DNA from: Oscillatoriophycideae cyanobacterium NC_groundwater_1537_Pr4_S-0.65um_50_18
GTDB taxonomy: Bacteria > Cyanobacteriota > Cyanobacteriia > Elainellales > Elainellaceae
Direction: 5' to 3'
NCBI GenBank assembly: GCA_016208305.1
Contig: JACQYI010000078.1
Coordinates: forward strand, 248,001 to 312,000
Length of the DNA: 64,000 bases
Shown here: piece after piece, positions 26,711 through 36,204 of the stretch
Layout of the letters: every line of letters begins with the position of its first letter
Position numbering within the stretch: position 1 is the first letter of the stretch
Notes under the pieces: model-generated
Database searches by the model: none
What the model was told of the DNA's origin: nothing
Seen by the model: only the letters and a program-made list of their open reading frames with translations
Made by a program: the position numbers and the translations under genes

Positions 26711-27016
26711 ATGAGCAACTCCGGATCTTCCCCTGAAAAGCAAGGTTTAACATCACTCCTGGTCAAAGGGGTTGTCAGTGCTGTTGCCTTAGCAGGCACT
26801 ACCGCAATTCCAATCGTGGTTCAGCGATCGCTGCAAGCTCCATCTGCACCTACTGCCAGTCCAACGGCAACAGCGCCCGCCTCTCCAACACAAGTGTCTC
26901 CGCTACCTGCTGTCAATCAAATGGGGGTGACTGGAGCAGCTCCTCAGGAGATTGATCAGGATGAAAAGGGTGAAAAGCCCAGAGGAAAAGGCAAGAAGAA
27001 ACGCCAGGACGAGTAA
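26711..27016 (+). CDS. Small anchored or secreted protein with Pro/Ala/Thr linker
   Basis: 101 residues, ATG 26711. One hydrophobic segment (LLVKGVVSAVALAGTTAIPIVVQ, about residues 16-38) is followed by a low-complexity linker (APSAPTASPTATAPASPTQ) and a strongly charged end (KGEKPRGKGKKKRQDE). Type II-like membrane anchor with an extracytoplasmic tail is likely. No family recognised and no strong ribosome-binding site, so expression is uncertain. The next gene is convergent. Confidence 0.5.
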   Translation: MSNSGSSPEKQGLTSLLVKGVVSAVALAGTTAIPIVVQRSLQAPSAPTASPTATAPASPTQVSPLPAVNQMGVTGAAPQEIDQDEKGEKPRGKGKKKRQDE

Positions 27017-27114
27017 AAATGATGGTATTGCTGTCAGGATCGTTTTTTGCGCAACCTTTGCCTGTGCAGATTATGCGACAAATAATCCTGACTCTTTGGG
27101 AGTTACCTGCAAGA

Positions 27115-28455
27115 TCAGAATGAATTGCTGGGCTGAGTGGTAGCTACATTTGAAATTGCCGCCTCAATTTCTGCCAAAGAAACGGGTGTATTGTCTCCCG
27201 GCACATCCACGACAACCAGGTATCCGGTAAAGTTTTGTCCGCCGATCGCCCGCAGTGCTCCAAGAATTTTTGGCATATCGGCCTGTTGCAATCGTCCCGT
27301 TTCATCGTAAAGCTCTAGCGCCGACAAACAGCCAATCGAGGGGTTCCAATTGCCGCTAGCATGGCGAGCGTTGCTGCTGAAAAAAGCAGGAGATTCGCCC
27401 GTACCGTGAATTCGGAAAGAATCGCGATCGCCTTTTCCGGCCCAGTAGGTTTGCTGGATGGGAAAGTAGTTGCGCCATGAGGCGGGCAACAAACTTTGAT
27501 AGGCGGTGAGCGTGTTGGGCAACTTACCGCTAGTTTCAAATGGAATATAGAGATTGACCAACGAAAACAGGCCAAAGGCTCGGAAATAGTCCGTATCGGG
27601 CTGGGGCGTGATGCCTTCAATGCGGTAAATGCCCTGGGGTGTTTGACCGCGCGTAAATACTGAAGAGAGATTGTGCAGCGATCGCAGCAGCAGCGGCACT
27701 GACCAAAGCTGTTCGTTCTCTCGCACAAAGTTGCCTTTGCCGTCTTTCAGCACTGTTTGACACAGCACCCCGCGATCGGGACGACAAAACACATACATAA
27801 TCGCCTGATTAGAGGATGGATTAGGGGCAATGGTGCTGTTCAACAAGTCAGTGAGAGGGGGCAATGCTACAGGTTGATCGATCGCCTCGACCTCTTTCAG
27901 CGTTGAGTTGAGATAGACATCATTTGCCCAGTTGGGGAAGCGCTGCCGGACGCGATCGCTCCACTGTTGCCGCTGCTCAGGGGTAGAGTTGCCTTTAGAG
28001 AGGGCAGAAAGAGCCATTGCCACCCAGTAGGGGTCAGGGCTTTGCGCTAGGGTTTGGTTAAACTGCTGCCCAATGCTGACATAGAAGTCAGGATTGCTGA
28101 GGTAAAGCTGGTTGCCGATCGTCATGGCCATATCTAGCACCTGTTTTTGCGTGCTGGATAGGTTGCTTTGCGTGGTCAGAGCCAGCAATTGCGTCATGCC
28201 GTCTGCTACAAAGGCTTCTTGGGGTTCAACGATCGCCGTTGTCCAGAGCAAATTTCGCCAAAACTGCCAGTCTGAGGGTGGGTGTTGGCGGAGGTCATAG
28301 TTGTCAGGACGCACCTGCCGAACTTCCTGCTGCCGCTGTGCCGATCGGGCAGCAGATGTGGCTTCTGGAATGGGGCCAGCGGCCTGAGCCATCTGAGGCG
28401 CGTGCAGACCCAGTGACAAACCCAGCGTCAACAGAACAGTAAGGTGAGTTTTCAT
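27115..28455 (-). CDS. Secreted L,D-transpeptidase-like protein
   Basis: 446 residues with a signal peptide (MKTHLTVLLTLGLSLGLHAPQMAQA). The N-terminal ~200 residues are helical and unfamiliar. The C-terminal half has GQTPQGIYRIEGI, FRIHGTGES (His350) and NPSIGCLSALELYDE (Cys376), the His-x-Gly...Ser-x-Gly-Cys pattern of YkuD L,D-transpeptidases, which cross-link or anchor to peptidoglycan using the Cys thiol. The usual Arg after the Cys motif (GCxR) is replaced by LS, so it is an outlying member and activity is inferred. Expected in the periplasm. Transcribed alone. Confidence 0.65.
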   Translation of the reverse strand: MKTHLTVLLTLGLSLGLHAPQMAQAAGPIPEATSAARSAQRQQEVRQVRPDNYDLRQHPPSDWQFWRNLLWTTAIVEPQEAFVADGMTQLLALTTQSNLSSTQKQVLDMAMTIGNQLYLSNPDFYVSIGQQFNQTLAQSPDPYWVAMALSALSKGNSTPEQRQQWSDRVRQRFPNWANDVYLNSTLKEVEAIDQPVALPPLTDLLNSTIAPNPSSNQAIMYVFCRPDRGVLCQTVLKDGKGNFVRENEQLWSVPLLLRSLHNLSSVFTRGQTPQGIYRIEGITPQPDTDYFRAFGLFSLVNLYIPFETSGKLPNTLTAYQSLLPASWRNYFPIQQTYWAGKGDRDSFRIHGTGESPAFFSSNARHASGNWNPSIGCLSALELYDETGRLQQADMPKILGALRAIGGQNFTGYLVVVDVPGDNTPVSLAEIEAAISNVATTQPSNSF

Positions 28456-28879
28456 GGCAGCTAGAGGAAAATTCCTGTGACGTCAAGCGAAAGATTGACA
28501 GGAGGAGATTTTAGCATTTTGTCTTCTTTAGATCTCAAGTCAGTCTCGGTAGATCGCAAAGTCCTCCTAGTTTTTTCTAAAAGCTGGATTTCAAAGGCGC
28601 GGAGCACCACAAAACCCTAATTTGCGATCGACTGAGTCTGTTCTTATCCTGCCCCAAAGGGAGGTGCGAGTTTCAGGAGTGCTACAACCCGCCCATTGAG
28701 CAAGGTGCAAATCAAGTAAGGTGCAAATCCAGCAATTTTAGAGGCAAATTCATCTTGGATTTCTACAGAAAAAGCCTGAGGCATCTTTTTGAGAGAGTGC
28801 GGCGGGGCTACACTCTCTCAAAAGCTCTAGGTTTTAATTGATCAGGAGCTTTCTGGCTCAGAGATTTAGTAGAGCAGGC
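28456..28879. other. Intergenic region between the transpeptidase and the deacetylase
   Basis: 424 bp. It contains the direct repeat AAGGTGCAAATC (28702-28713, 28718-28729) and the strong hairpin at 28787-28823. The transpeptidase promoter should lie near 28460-28560, but hexamers are not clear. Confidence 0.4.
28787..28823 (-). terminator. Perfect 13-bp hairpin closing the polysaccharide operon
   Basis: TTTTGAGAGAGTG (28787-28799) and CACTCTCTCAAAA (28811-28823) are exact complements with an 11-nt GC-rich loop, 57 bp beyond the stop of the deacetylase gene. The A/U pairs are inside the stem rather than following it, so it may act as a terminator or as an mRNA 3'-end stabiliser. Confidence 0.5.
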
Positions 28880-30865
28880 TTAATTTTCGGCTTGTTTTTT
28901 AGAGACGATCGAACAGTTGGCTAAAGTGGGCTGAGGCGGCAAGAGCGCCACGACATGAGGTACTGGGCGAGGTTCGTAGCTCATCATAGACTTGCCCTCG
29001 TAGACCAGCGAGGCACTGGCTCCAGAATCTAGCATGACCACATCGCGCAATCCAGCCTTGCTGAGGGCTTTGCCGAGAGAGACTGAGTCCACATAGTCGC
29101 CTGATACGCCCACGACAGGCTGACCTGCATAGTCGATGCCCCAATAGGCGCGATCGCGGGCAGCATCAAAATCAAACAGCCTGCCAAAAGCCTCAGCGGG
29201 CTGGGGCTGACCATCTTTCACCAACCAGGCCGCTCCCACAAAGGCATCCGTCGCATCCGGTAGCTCAGCCTGAATTCCGGCTAAGGTATTGTGTTTTTCG
29301 GGGTCAAACGGCACAAACATTACTTTGTCTGGGCTGAGTAAAACCAGCGGTCGCCCAGTCAGCAAGCGGACTTCCTTGGGGTTGCTGGGCATAAACGCCT
29401 GCGTATTTTGGCTCATCACGGGTCCTACCATGACGTTGGAATCTAGGTATTCCAGCGAGAAAAAGCCGCCATCGACTGCCGCAACAGCGGGGGTTCCGGC
29501 GATAATTTCTTCCACCTGATAGCGAGTCTTAGCGTGAATTGTGATTGGCCGACCGCCAGACGCCATAATCAGCGGTACTTCGTTAACCGTCAGACGGCTC
29601 AACTGCACCGGGGAATTGAAATTAAATTGGCTGCCAAAGGGAGGTAAAGGCGCGCCACCATAGGCCGCAGGAATCACTTCCGCCAGATTAGACTGCCCAA
29701 TTCGATCGATGCTCAGCAGGCTTTCTGATTCTCCAGCAAACTTGTTGACGGTATCGTCCATCGTCAGGGCGGCTTTATAGCCCGTCATTTGCACCCAGCG
29801 CTGTACCCGCTCGTCGTTTTTGCCTATAGGATAGACAAAATACTTGAGCGTAATGCCCAGCCTACTTTCTAGCACGCGCTTAGATTCAACGATTTCGTAA
29901 CGCAGGCGATCGTCTGGCAGTACGGTCAGGTCTTCGGGATGGGTGAAGCTGTGGGAGGCGATCGTCACGAGGGGATCAGCCGCCATTTCCTGCAATTGTT
30001 CCCAGGACATACTAGAGCGGCCAATATTGGTGCCCACCTTATCCGGATAGATGGCAAACACCGCTGGATAGCCGTACTGCTTCAGCAAAGGATAAACATG
30101 CTCGTAGTGGCCTTTATAGCCGTCATCGAAAGTCAACAAAATCGGCTTCTCAGGCAGCGGCACCCCGGTTGCCAGATGTTCGGTGAGCTGATCAAGGCTA
30201 ATCGGCGTTAGGCCGTTTTCCCGAATGAGGTTTAAGGCTGCCGTAAATTCTTGGGGCGTGACATCAAAAAAGACTTCCTTTTCCGGCAAGATGTCGTGGT
30301 ACATGATCACGGGCACCCTCGCGCGTCGGGCTGCACCGCTAATTTGCGGAAAGGGCGCGGCAAAATGAGCGGCTAAGACAGGACTCAGATCATTGAGTAA
30401 GTCCCCCATTTTGGACGTTCGAGCCATCAGCACGGGCGAATCTGACGATCGCACCTGTGTGACTTGAGCGGTGGCAAATTGGGTGTCAGGGCTGCAAACT
30501 TCCGAGGTCGGTGGGCTTTCGGGTACCGGACTTTCTAGCGCCGAACTTTCGGGTGCCGGACTGGCTGGTGCAGGGCTTGCTGCCGCTGGGCTTTCTATCA
30601 CCGGGCTTTCTAAGGCTGGGCTTTCTATCACCGGGCTTTCTAAGGCTGGGCTTTCTATCACCGGGCTTTCTAAGACGGGGCTTTCCAAAGCCGAGGTCTC
30701 TAGCTGGGCTATTCCTGGAGGTGTGGCCATTCCCATCGTTTGCGAGAGCGCGATCGCGGGAAAGACTGCAACCTTTAAACCAAACTTATAAAACAGGTGG
30801 GAACGCTGGAGAACGGAGGGTCGGCTTTGAAAGGCTGAGCGACGCACCCACTGGGGCAGTTTCAT
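28880..30865 (-). CDS. CE4 polysaccharide deacetylase fused to a phosphodiester-glycosidase (NAGPA) domain
   Basis: 661 residues, secreted (hydrophobic stretch near residues 28-45). Residues about 55-120 are a low-complexity array of ESP[VA][ILE] units. The CE4 NodB domain (about 185-400) has VIMYHDIL, metal Asp247-Asp248 in LTFDDGY, and His305/His309 in SHSFTHP, consistent with active metal-dependent de-N- or O-acetylation. The C-terminal domain (about 440-640; AAVDGGFFS, VGVSGDYVDSVSLG, VMLDSGASASL) matches NAGPA-type phosphodiester glycosidases. As the last gene after BcsA/BcsB it probably modifies the polymer outside the inner membrane, analogous to PgaB in PNAG export. Confidence 0.87.
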   Translation of the reverse strand: MKLPQWVRRSAFQSRPSVLQRSHLFYKFGLKVAVFPAIALSQTMGMATPPGIAQLETSALESPVLESPVIESPALESPVIESPALESPVIESPAAASPAPASPAPESSALESPVPESPPTSEVCSPDTQFATAQVTQVRSSDSPVLMARTSKMGDLLNDLSPVLAAHFAAPFPQISGAARRARVPVIMYHDILPEKEVFFDVTPQEFTAALNLIRENGLTPISLDQLTEHLATGVPLPEKPILLTFDDGYKGHYEHVYPLLKQYGYPAVFAIYPDKVGTNIGRSSMSWEQLQEMAADPLVTIASHSFTHPEDLTVLPDDRLRYEIVESKRVLESRLGITLKYFVYPIGKNDERVQRWVQMTGYKAALTMDDTVNKFAGESESLLSIDRIGQSNLAEVIPAAYGGAPLPPFGSQFNFNSPVQLSRLTVNEVPLIMASGGRPITIHAKTRYQVEEIIAGTPAVAAVDGGFFSLEYLDSNVMVGPVMSQNTQAFMPSNPKEVRLLTGRPLVLLSPDKVMFVPFDPEKHNTLAGIQAELPDATDAFVGAAWLVKDGQPQPAEAFGRLFDFDAARDRAYWGIDYAGQPVVGVSGDYVDSVSLGKALSKAGLRDVVMLDSGASASLVYEGKSMMSYEPRPVPHVVALLPPQPTLANCSIVSKKQAEN

Positions 30866-31026
30866 AAAGATAGGCTCTGCGAGAGTACCGCTGATATTAT
30901 GTAGCGGATTTTAAGTCAATTGTCAGGTCATGTAGGCTACATTTAGCCCCCATCTCAGCGCAAACGATTTTTGCTTTCCGAGAATATTGGGTTTACCCTA
31001 CAGGCATCCAAAAGATTAGCATTAAT

Positions 31027-33690
31027 TTAGTTGAACGATCGCAAAACTTGTTGAATTTTACTGCGCTGTTGGCGATCGAGGGAAGTCGGAAAGCTGAGTT
31101 CCATCGAAACCCGCAGCACCTCTATTTCAGATTGTTCGACCCCATCTGGCCGAAATTCCACATCCTGGCTCAGACCCGTTGCCAAAACCTCCAGGCTTTC
31201 TACCTGAACTAAGAGACTCTGCGGTAGTGCATCCCCATACCCAGGTTCAATTAATAGCGCTAGCACAGGGCGATTGTATCGCAGCGGGTCGAGATAAAGC
31301 GCTGGCAGATTGCTCACCTCTACGCGCAGATCATGCATACCCAGTTCAACCACTTTGGTTGGGTAAGACCGCTCTCCCCATTCTTCCCAAAAGAGTTGTG
31401 CCATCGCTCTCACCTGCTTACGCACCTTAACGCCATCTGCGGGTCTTAGCTCGCGGAAGGCGCGGCGGAGACTGGTCGCAATAAACCGCAGCGATTGGAA
31501 GGGCTTATCTGTCTCAGTCCGGTATTGGGCATACCATTCCTGCACATCAGAGAACAGAACAACGGCCAAATCATCGAGCTGCGTGCGGTTGAGGTCAATG
31601 AAATCAACGGCAAGAATGGCCTGGAGTTTGTCTGTCGCGTTGGCACGCACCACGCGGGCGTTGAGCAAGGCGCGCGCGCCAAAATCACCCACCAGCTCTA
31701 CTCGAATCTCGTCTGGGATATTCGGCCAATCATCCAGCAAGATTTGTGCGCCTGATTCGCTGATATCAACGGTTACGCCAATCAGACGATTCTCGTCGCT
31801 ATGAATAATAGCCTTTAAGTTGCGCGGTAAACGGTGGGCGCGTCGCAGCTGAGGCTGTTCAAATGCAGCCAAACAAGCCGCAGAAACCAACAGCAGGTTA
31901 AACAAACACCAGAGGGCGTTGATCATCACTGCCTGGGTTTCCATCGGACTAATAATTAACCAAAACGGCACAGCAATCAGAGAAGCTCCGGTAATGGCAC
32001 CTACCAGCACCAAATACCGCATGGACTCTAAGTCAAAACTGCGCTCGGTCACGACTAATCCTTTGTCGGTGACGTTAAAGGTACCCAGTTTGGGATTGAA
32101 CAAAGCCAAAATGGTCACAATTCCTGCCTGGAAGGACAGAGCAAATTCATAAATCTCATTCCAGAAGGAGAAACGAACCCGCTTATAGGGAATATGGTTC
32201 GTTTGCATCGATAAGATGATGTGCGGCAGGGCGTAGGCCAAAGTTTCTAGTCCTAGACCCTTGACAGGATTAATCCCAAACAGCAAAAACATGGCAGGGG
32301 CGATCGCATACATCAAGCGCGGAAACCCAAAGAAGAAGTGAGATGTGGCGCTAAAATAGCAGACACGCTGAGAGAGTCTGAGCTTGAGTTTGGGATTAAA
32401 CAGGGGATTTTCTAGACGCAAGATTTGCGCCATGCCGCGCGCCCAACGCACTTGTTGCCCCACATAAGAAGAGAACTTTTCGGGAGCTAATCCGGCCACC
32501 ATGATTTTGTCGTAGTAGACCGTTTCATAGCCTTCAGAGTGCAGCTTTAAAGAGGTATGACAGTCTTCTGTCACCGTCTCGGTGGCAATGCCGCCTACAG
32601 CCAGCAGGTGCGATCGCCGTACAACGGCTGCCGATCCACAAAAGAATGCTGAATTCCAGGCATCATTACCGCGTTGCAGCACTTTGTAGAATAATTCATT
32701 GCCGACCGGAACCCGACCCTGCGTAAACAAATTTCGCTCAAAAGGATCAGGATTATAGAACCAATGGGGAGTCTGTACTAGAGAAACTTTTTCCCTGAAA
32801 AAGAAGCCTACTGTTTCTTTGAGAAACCCACGAATGGGAATATGATCGCAATCTAAGATCATCACCAAATCGCCATTGGTTTTTTGCAAGGCCGTATTGA
32901 TGTTTCCGGCTTTGGCGTGATCATTATTGTCGCGGGTCAGCATAGCACAGCCCAGCTCTTCACACATCTGCATAAGCTGTTCTCGGCGATCGCGATACTT
33001 TTCTGCTCGCCCATCATCCAGGATATAAACCTGCTTTTTGTCATCGGGATAGTCGATCGCCAATGCCCCTAGCAAAGTCTTGCGAACAATCTCGACTTCT
33101 TCGTTATAGGTAGGAATGTAAACATCAACGGTCGGCCATTGCTCAAGGGGAAACCCCGCCAGATCAACAGACTTGCGGTTGCGCATTTTCAGCGTTTGAA
33201 AATAGGCTAGTACCAGGGTCATTACCCCATACATCTCAGCCGCAAACAGCAGCAGCGAGAAGGCGGCATCTATCCATTCGTCAAAGTTAAGCGTGTAGCT
33301 GGCGCGATAGTATAAATAGCGCAGCGTCATCATAATGCTGAGCGCCATGAGCAACAGATGCAGCAACTCACTGGCCTTACTTTCGGGCTGGCGTTCTTCT
33401 AAATGGAGAAACAGCCGACCCAGAAGAATCACGATCGCGGCAACAATTCCCTGCTGCCAAATGTTAGGCCGCAGCATGATCAGCGGCAAGAAAAACAGAA
33501 CCAGCGAAACCAGTAGGGCAATCACCTGCCATTTAGTCAACCACTTCAGCATTTGATCGAAGACATGCGGCAAGCGATCGACCAAAATGCGGGTGAGAAG
33601 ATTGTTAAACCGCTTTCTGAGCTGACGGTTGACTCGTGAGTTGGGCGATCGCGGTGTCCGGCGGCGTGTATCCGTTGAGGTACTAGCCAT
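31027..33690 (-). CDS. bcsA: BcsA-type processive glycosyltransferase with PilZ domain
   Basis: 887 residues. Inner-membrane GT2 synthase of the cellulose synthase family, coupling polymerisation with translocation. About eight TM spans frame the GT domain: TYNEE, ILDDGR, LDCDHIP (Asp280-Asp282), TVTEDCHTS (TED 374-376), QQVRW (412-416) and the gating-loop FNVTDKG. The PilZ domain has RRAHR (Arg616-Arg620) and DISESG (642-647), the complete c-di-GMP binding signature, so activation by c-di-GMP is expected. The C-terminal ~180 residues are unlike E. coli BcsA. The start overlaps bcsB by 8 bp (ATGGCTAG). The product may be cellulose or a related beta-glucan; the neighbouring deacetylase leaves an amino-sugar polymer possible. 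Confidence 0.92.
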   Translation of the reverse strand: MASTSTDTRRRTPRSPNSRVNRQLRKRFNNLLTRILVDRLPHVFDQMLKWLTKWQVIALLVSLVLFFLPLIMLRPNIWQQGIVAAIVILLGRLFLHLEERQPESKASELLHLLLMALSIMMTLRYLYYRASYTLNFDEWIDAAFSLLLFAAEMYGVMTLVLAYFQTLKMRNRKSVDLAGFPLEQWPTVDVYIPTYNEEVEIVRKTLLGALAIDYPDDKKQVYILDDGRAEKYRDRREQLMQMCEELGCAMLTRDNNDHAKAGNINTALQKTNGDLVMILDCDHIPIRGFLKETVGFFFREKVSLVQTPHWFYNPDPFERNLFTQGRVPVGNELFYKVLQRGNDAWNSAFFCGSAAVVRRSHLLAVGGIATETVTEDCHTSLKLHSEGYETVYYDKIMVAGLAPEKFSSYVGQQVRWARGMAQILRLENPLFNPKLKLRLSQRVCYFSATSHFFFGFPRLMYAIAPAMFLLFGINPVKGLGLETLAYALPHIILSMQTNHIPYKRVRFSFWNEIYEFALSFQAGIVTILALFNPKLGTFNVTDKGLVVTERSFDLESMRYLVLVGAITGASLIAVPFWLIISPMETQAVMINALWCLFNLLLVSAACLAAFEQPQLRRAHRLPRNLKAIIHSDENRLIGVTVDISESGAQILLDDWPNIPDEIRVELVGDFGARALLNARVVRANATDKLQAILAVDFIDLNRTQLDDLAVVLFSDVQEWYAQYRTETDKPFQSLRFIATSLRRAFRELRPADGVKVRKQVRAMAQLFWEEWGERSYPTKVVELGMHDLRVEVSNLPALYLDPLRYNRPVLALLIEPGYGDALPQSLLVQVESLEVLATGLSQDVEFRPDGVEQSEIEVLRVSMELSFPTSLDRQQRSKIQQVLRSFN

Positions 33691-36097
33691 TTCTCTGTTC
33701 TTGCCCCGTAAATTTTTTCAGATAAAGCTGAGCGACTCCATACAGCATTAAGGCTGCGGCTATTAGCCCTGGAGCCAAGACAAACCAGTTGTTTCGTAGC
33801 ATGCTCAGCAGCCGCTCAAGCTGGCTGGTGCTAGACACTTCTCGCTGGGGCGATTGCCGCAAAAATTCCAAATTGTAATCCTGCGTGCTGTAGGGAGATG
33901 GCTCAGTTTGGTTGGCGCTAATTAGAACCGTATCTCCTTCAAGCTGGTAAAACAGCGGGTCTTGATGCATTAACTGACCGACTTGCTTCAGCCCCACCTC
34001 GGTTTGACCCGTGAGCGCCAGCAGCACGCGATCGCTATTCCAGGGTGAAACGATTTCCTTGAGCACCCCTTCACTATCGGGCAGGGTTTGCAAGGCACTT
34101 TGCCCTTGCTGGCGAGACAGCAAACTTTTCAGCGCAAAGCCATCTGCTTCAAAGGCTTCCGGAAGGGGAAACGTGGCCTGGGTGCCGATGCCAATCAGGT
34201 GATCGGTTGCCCGCTTTTCGGGCGGCAGATTGTCAGCGCGAAATACCTCAAGCTGAACCGTGTCGGATTGGCTCAGTCGCCCCAGTCGTGCACTCATTTC
34301 CAGCAGCAAAACCACCTCTTCGGAGCTGGGCTTTTGGGGCATAACGATCGCGGTGCTCGACAAATCTTGGGGGGCAGCAAACGGAAACGCGGACTGCATC
34401 AGCTTTAAGTCCGGCAATCGTGCGGCATGTTCTCGCTTCAGATCAAAACTGGTATCCGCGTGAATCGTTCCCCATAGCTGCTGGTCAGTCACGCGGCTGC
34501 ATGAGCGTCGTTCGCGAGGATCAAGGCGGAAATTAATCTGCATCTTGGAGCTAGGCTTGATGCGATCGGGAGCAATTTCAATTTTCATAGACTGGCGGGT
34601 TGCTCCATCGGGAGAGGCTAGGCGATTGCCCGCCAGCGGCACGCCATCGATCAGCACTTCGACCAGCGAAGTCAGTGGATTGACCTGCGCTCCGTAGCTG
34701 TAGTTCAGCGTCATGGTGCTACCCGGAACAAAGAGGTCATCCGGCAGGGCGCGGAAGTCAACCTCTAGAGCAGGCGCATGAGAGCCGCGCACAGAGACAT
34801 CTGTATAGGGCTTTTGCTCATAGGTTCGCAAATCACTAAGCTTAAAGCGATTCTGTGTCGGCAGGTATCCCGACCATTCTCGAATCGGAGGTGATGGCAC
34901 AGAAGCCACTTCACTCACAACAATGACATTGCCTGTCCCCATTTGGCGATCGGGCGTCTGCACCAAAAACTGTACTGCCTTGGCAACGCCAGCGGCTCCG
35001 TTTCCGGTAGCGATCAGCACAGGAGTCCGGTTCTCAGAGGCCGTCGTCAACATGAGCAAACCTACATCTTGAGGAAAGGGCTGCTGTTTGCCATCGAGAA
35101 TTTGTTGATTTTTTAGCGCTAGGGGCAGCTTCAATGACTTGAGCGCAGGCTGATCTTCAGGCGTACCAATGACGATCAGCCGTTGATTTAGCTTCACCTC
35201 ATCCACAGTGCTAATCAGGTGCGTCTCCATATCGCGATAGACGGCAACTCGCCCCAAGGCTGCCTGCAACCGAGCCGCAGCGGTGAGCCAGGTTTCATCG
35301 AGGGTTTGCGGCTGCAAATAGGCTATCTGATTCGCTTCTAGACTGAGCGTATCGAAAATGGGATAAGGATAGCGGTTGAAATCCATTGCGATCGGCTGCG
35401 GCTGGAAGTCAAACACTAGCTTGGAGTCAGGCATGACCTCAGTCCACAGGGACGGATCATAAGGATCTTGCGTACAGGTGGGGGAGTTATTTTGCAGTGC
35501 CGCGATCGTGACTTCGTTATAGTCTTGGATCAGATCCGGAGAGACATCAAACACGGCTGTGCCGATTTTGGCTTCAGGTTGGTTAAGGGGAACGCTGCCG
35601 ATACTGGTGCCGTTGATCAGCACGGTTAGATTAGAGCGGCTGGCATAGAGCGCTGGCGAATGACGATAGCGCAACGACATCTTTACCGTTTGGGGCTTCC
35701 AGTTGCGCGGGCGCGTAAATCGCAGCCGTGCCTCATCATAAATGCTTTCTAGCCGTAGCCGGTTGCCCACCAACGGACTGCGATTTAGCTCTAGCACATA
35801 CTTTCCGGTGTCGGGCACTGCGACCACGGGTACCGCAGGGAGTGGATTGGGTAATGCAAAAGCTTCGCCCGATTCAGTAAGTTCTTCAGACGAGCTTTTG
35901 GGAAAAGTTTCGATCGTTGCAGGGGGATCAGTCTGCGCTTGCACAAGAGACATCACACCACCCAGGCTTATGCTGCAACTTAATAGAATTAGGAATAGAA
36001 AAGATTGCCATCTTTTCGCCTGAGGACGGTTGAGTGTAGAACGAGATTTCTGCTTTTGAGATGCAGCCGAGAACAAAGTTTGGAAAGGATTTTTCAT
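33683..36097 (-). CDS. bcsB: BcsB-type periplasmic/membrane-anchored synthase subunit
   Basis: 804 residues: N-terminal signal/TM (FLFLILLSCSISLGGVMSL), periplasmic carbohydrate-binding and flavodoxin-like repeats (RLRFTRPRNWKPQTVKMSLRY; VLINGTSIGSVPL; LIVIGTPEDQPAL), and a C-terminal TM helix (WFVLAPGLIAAALMLYGVAQLYL) that in BcsB docks on BcsA. It guides the nascent polymer across the periplasm. Length matches the family. It lies between the TPR gene (107 bp) and bcsA (8-bp overlap). Confidence 0.88.
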   Translation of the reverse strand: MKNPFQTLFSAASQKQKSRSTLNRPQAKRWQSFLFLILLSCSISLGGVMSLVQAQTDPPATIETFPKSSSEELTESGEAFALPNPLPAVPVVAVPDTGKYVLELNRSPLVGNRLRLESIYDEARLRFTRPRNWKPQTVKMSLRYRHSPALYASRSNLTVLINGTSIGSVPLNQPEAKIGTAVFDVSPDLIQDYNEVTIAALQNNSPTCTQDPYDPSLWTEVMPDSKLVFDFQPQPIAMDFNRYPYPIFDTLSLEANQIAYLQPQTLDETWLTAAARLQAALGRVAVYRDMETHLISTVDEVKLNQRLIVIGTPEDQPALKSLKLPLALKNQQILDGKQQPFPQDVGLLMLTTASENRTPVLIATGNGAAGVAKAVQFLVQTPDRQMGTGNVIVVSEVASVPSPPIREWSGYLPTQNRFKLSDLRTYEQKPYTDVSVRGSHAPALEVDFRALPDDLFVPGSTMTLNYSYGAQVNPLTSLVEVLIDGVPLAGNRLASPDGATRQSMKIEIAPDRIKPSSKMQINFRLDPRERRSCSRVTDQQLWGTIHADTSFDLKREHAARLPDLKLMQSAFPFAAPQDLSSTAIVMPQKPSSEEVVLLLEMSARLGRLSQSDTVQLEVFRADNLPPEKRATDHLIGIGTQATFPLPEAFEADGFALKSLLSRQQGQSALQTLPDSEGVLKEIVSPWNSDRVLLALTGQTEVGLKQVGQLMHQDPLFYQLEGDTVLISANQTEPSPYSTQDYNLEFLRQSPQREVSSTSQLERLLSMLRNNWFVLAPGLIAAALMLYGVAQLYLKKFTGQEQRNG

Positions 36098-36204
36098 AAG
36101 GTGAGGAAATGCACGCGGGGAGTAGGGGAATCAAGTTTAGACATGAGAAAATCGACGTAGACAGGAGAACATGGAAAAGAACAATCTAGGAAAGAAAAAT
36201 GCCC

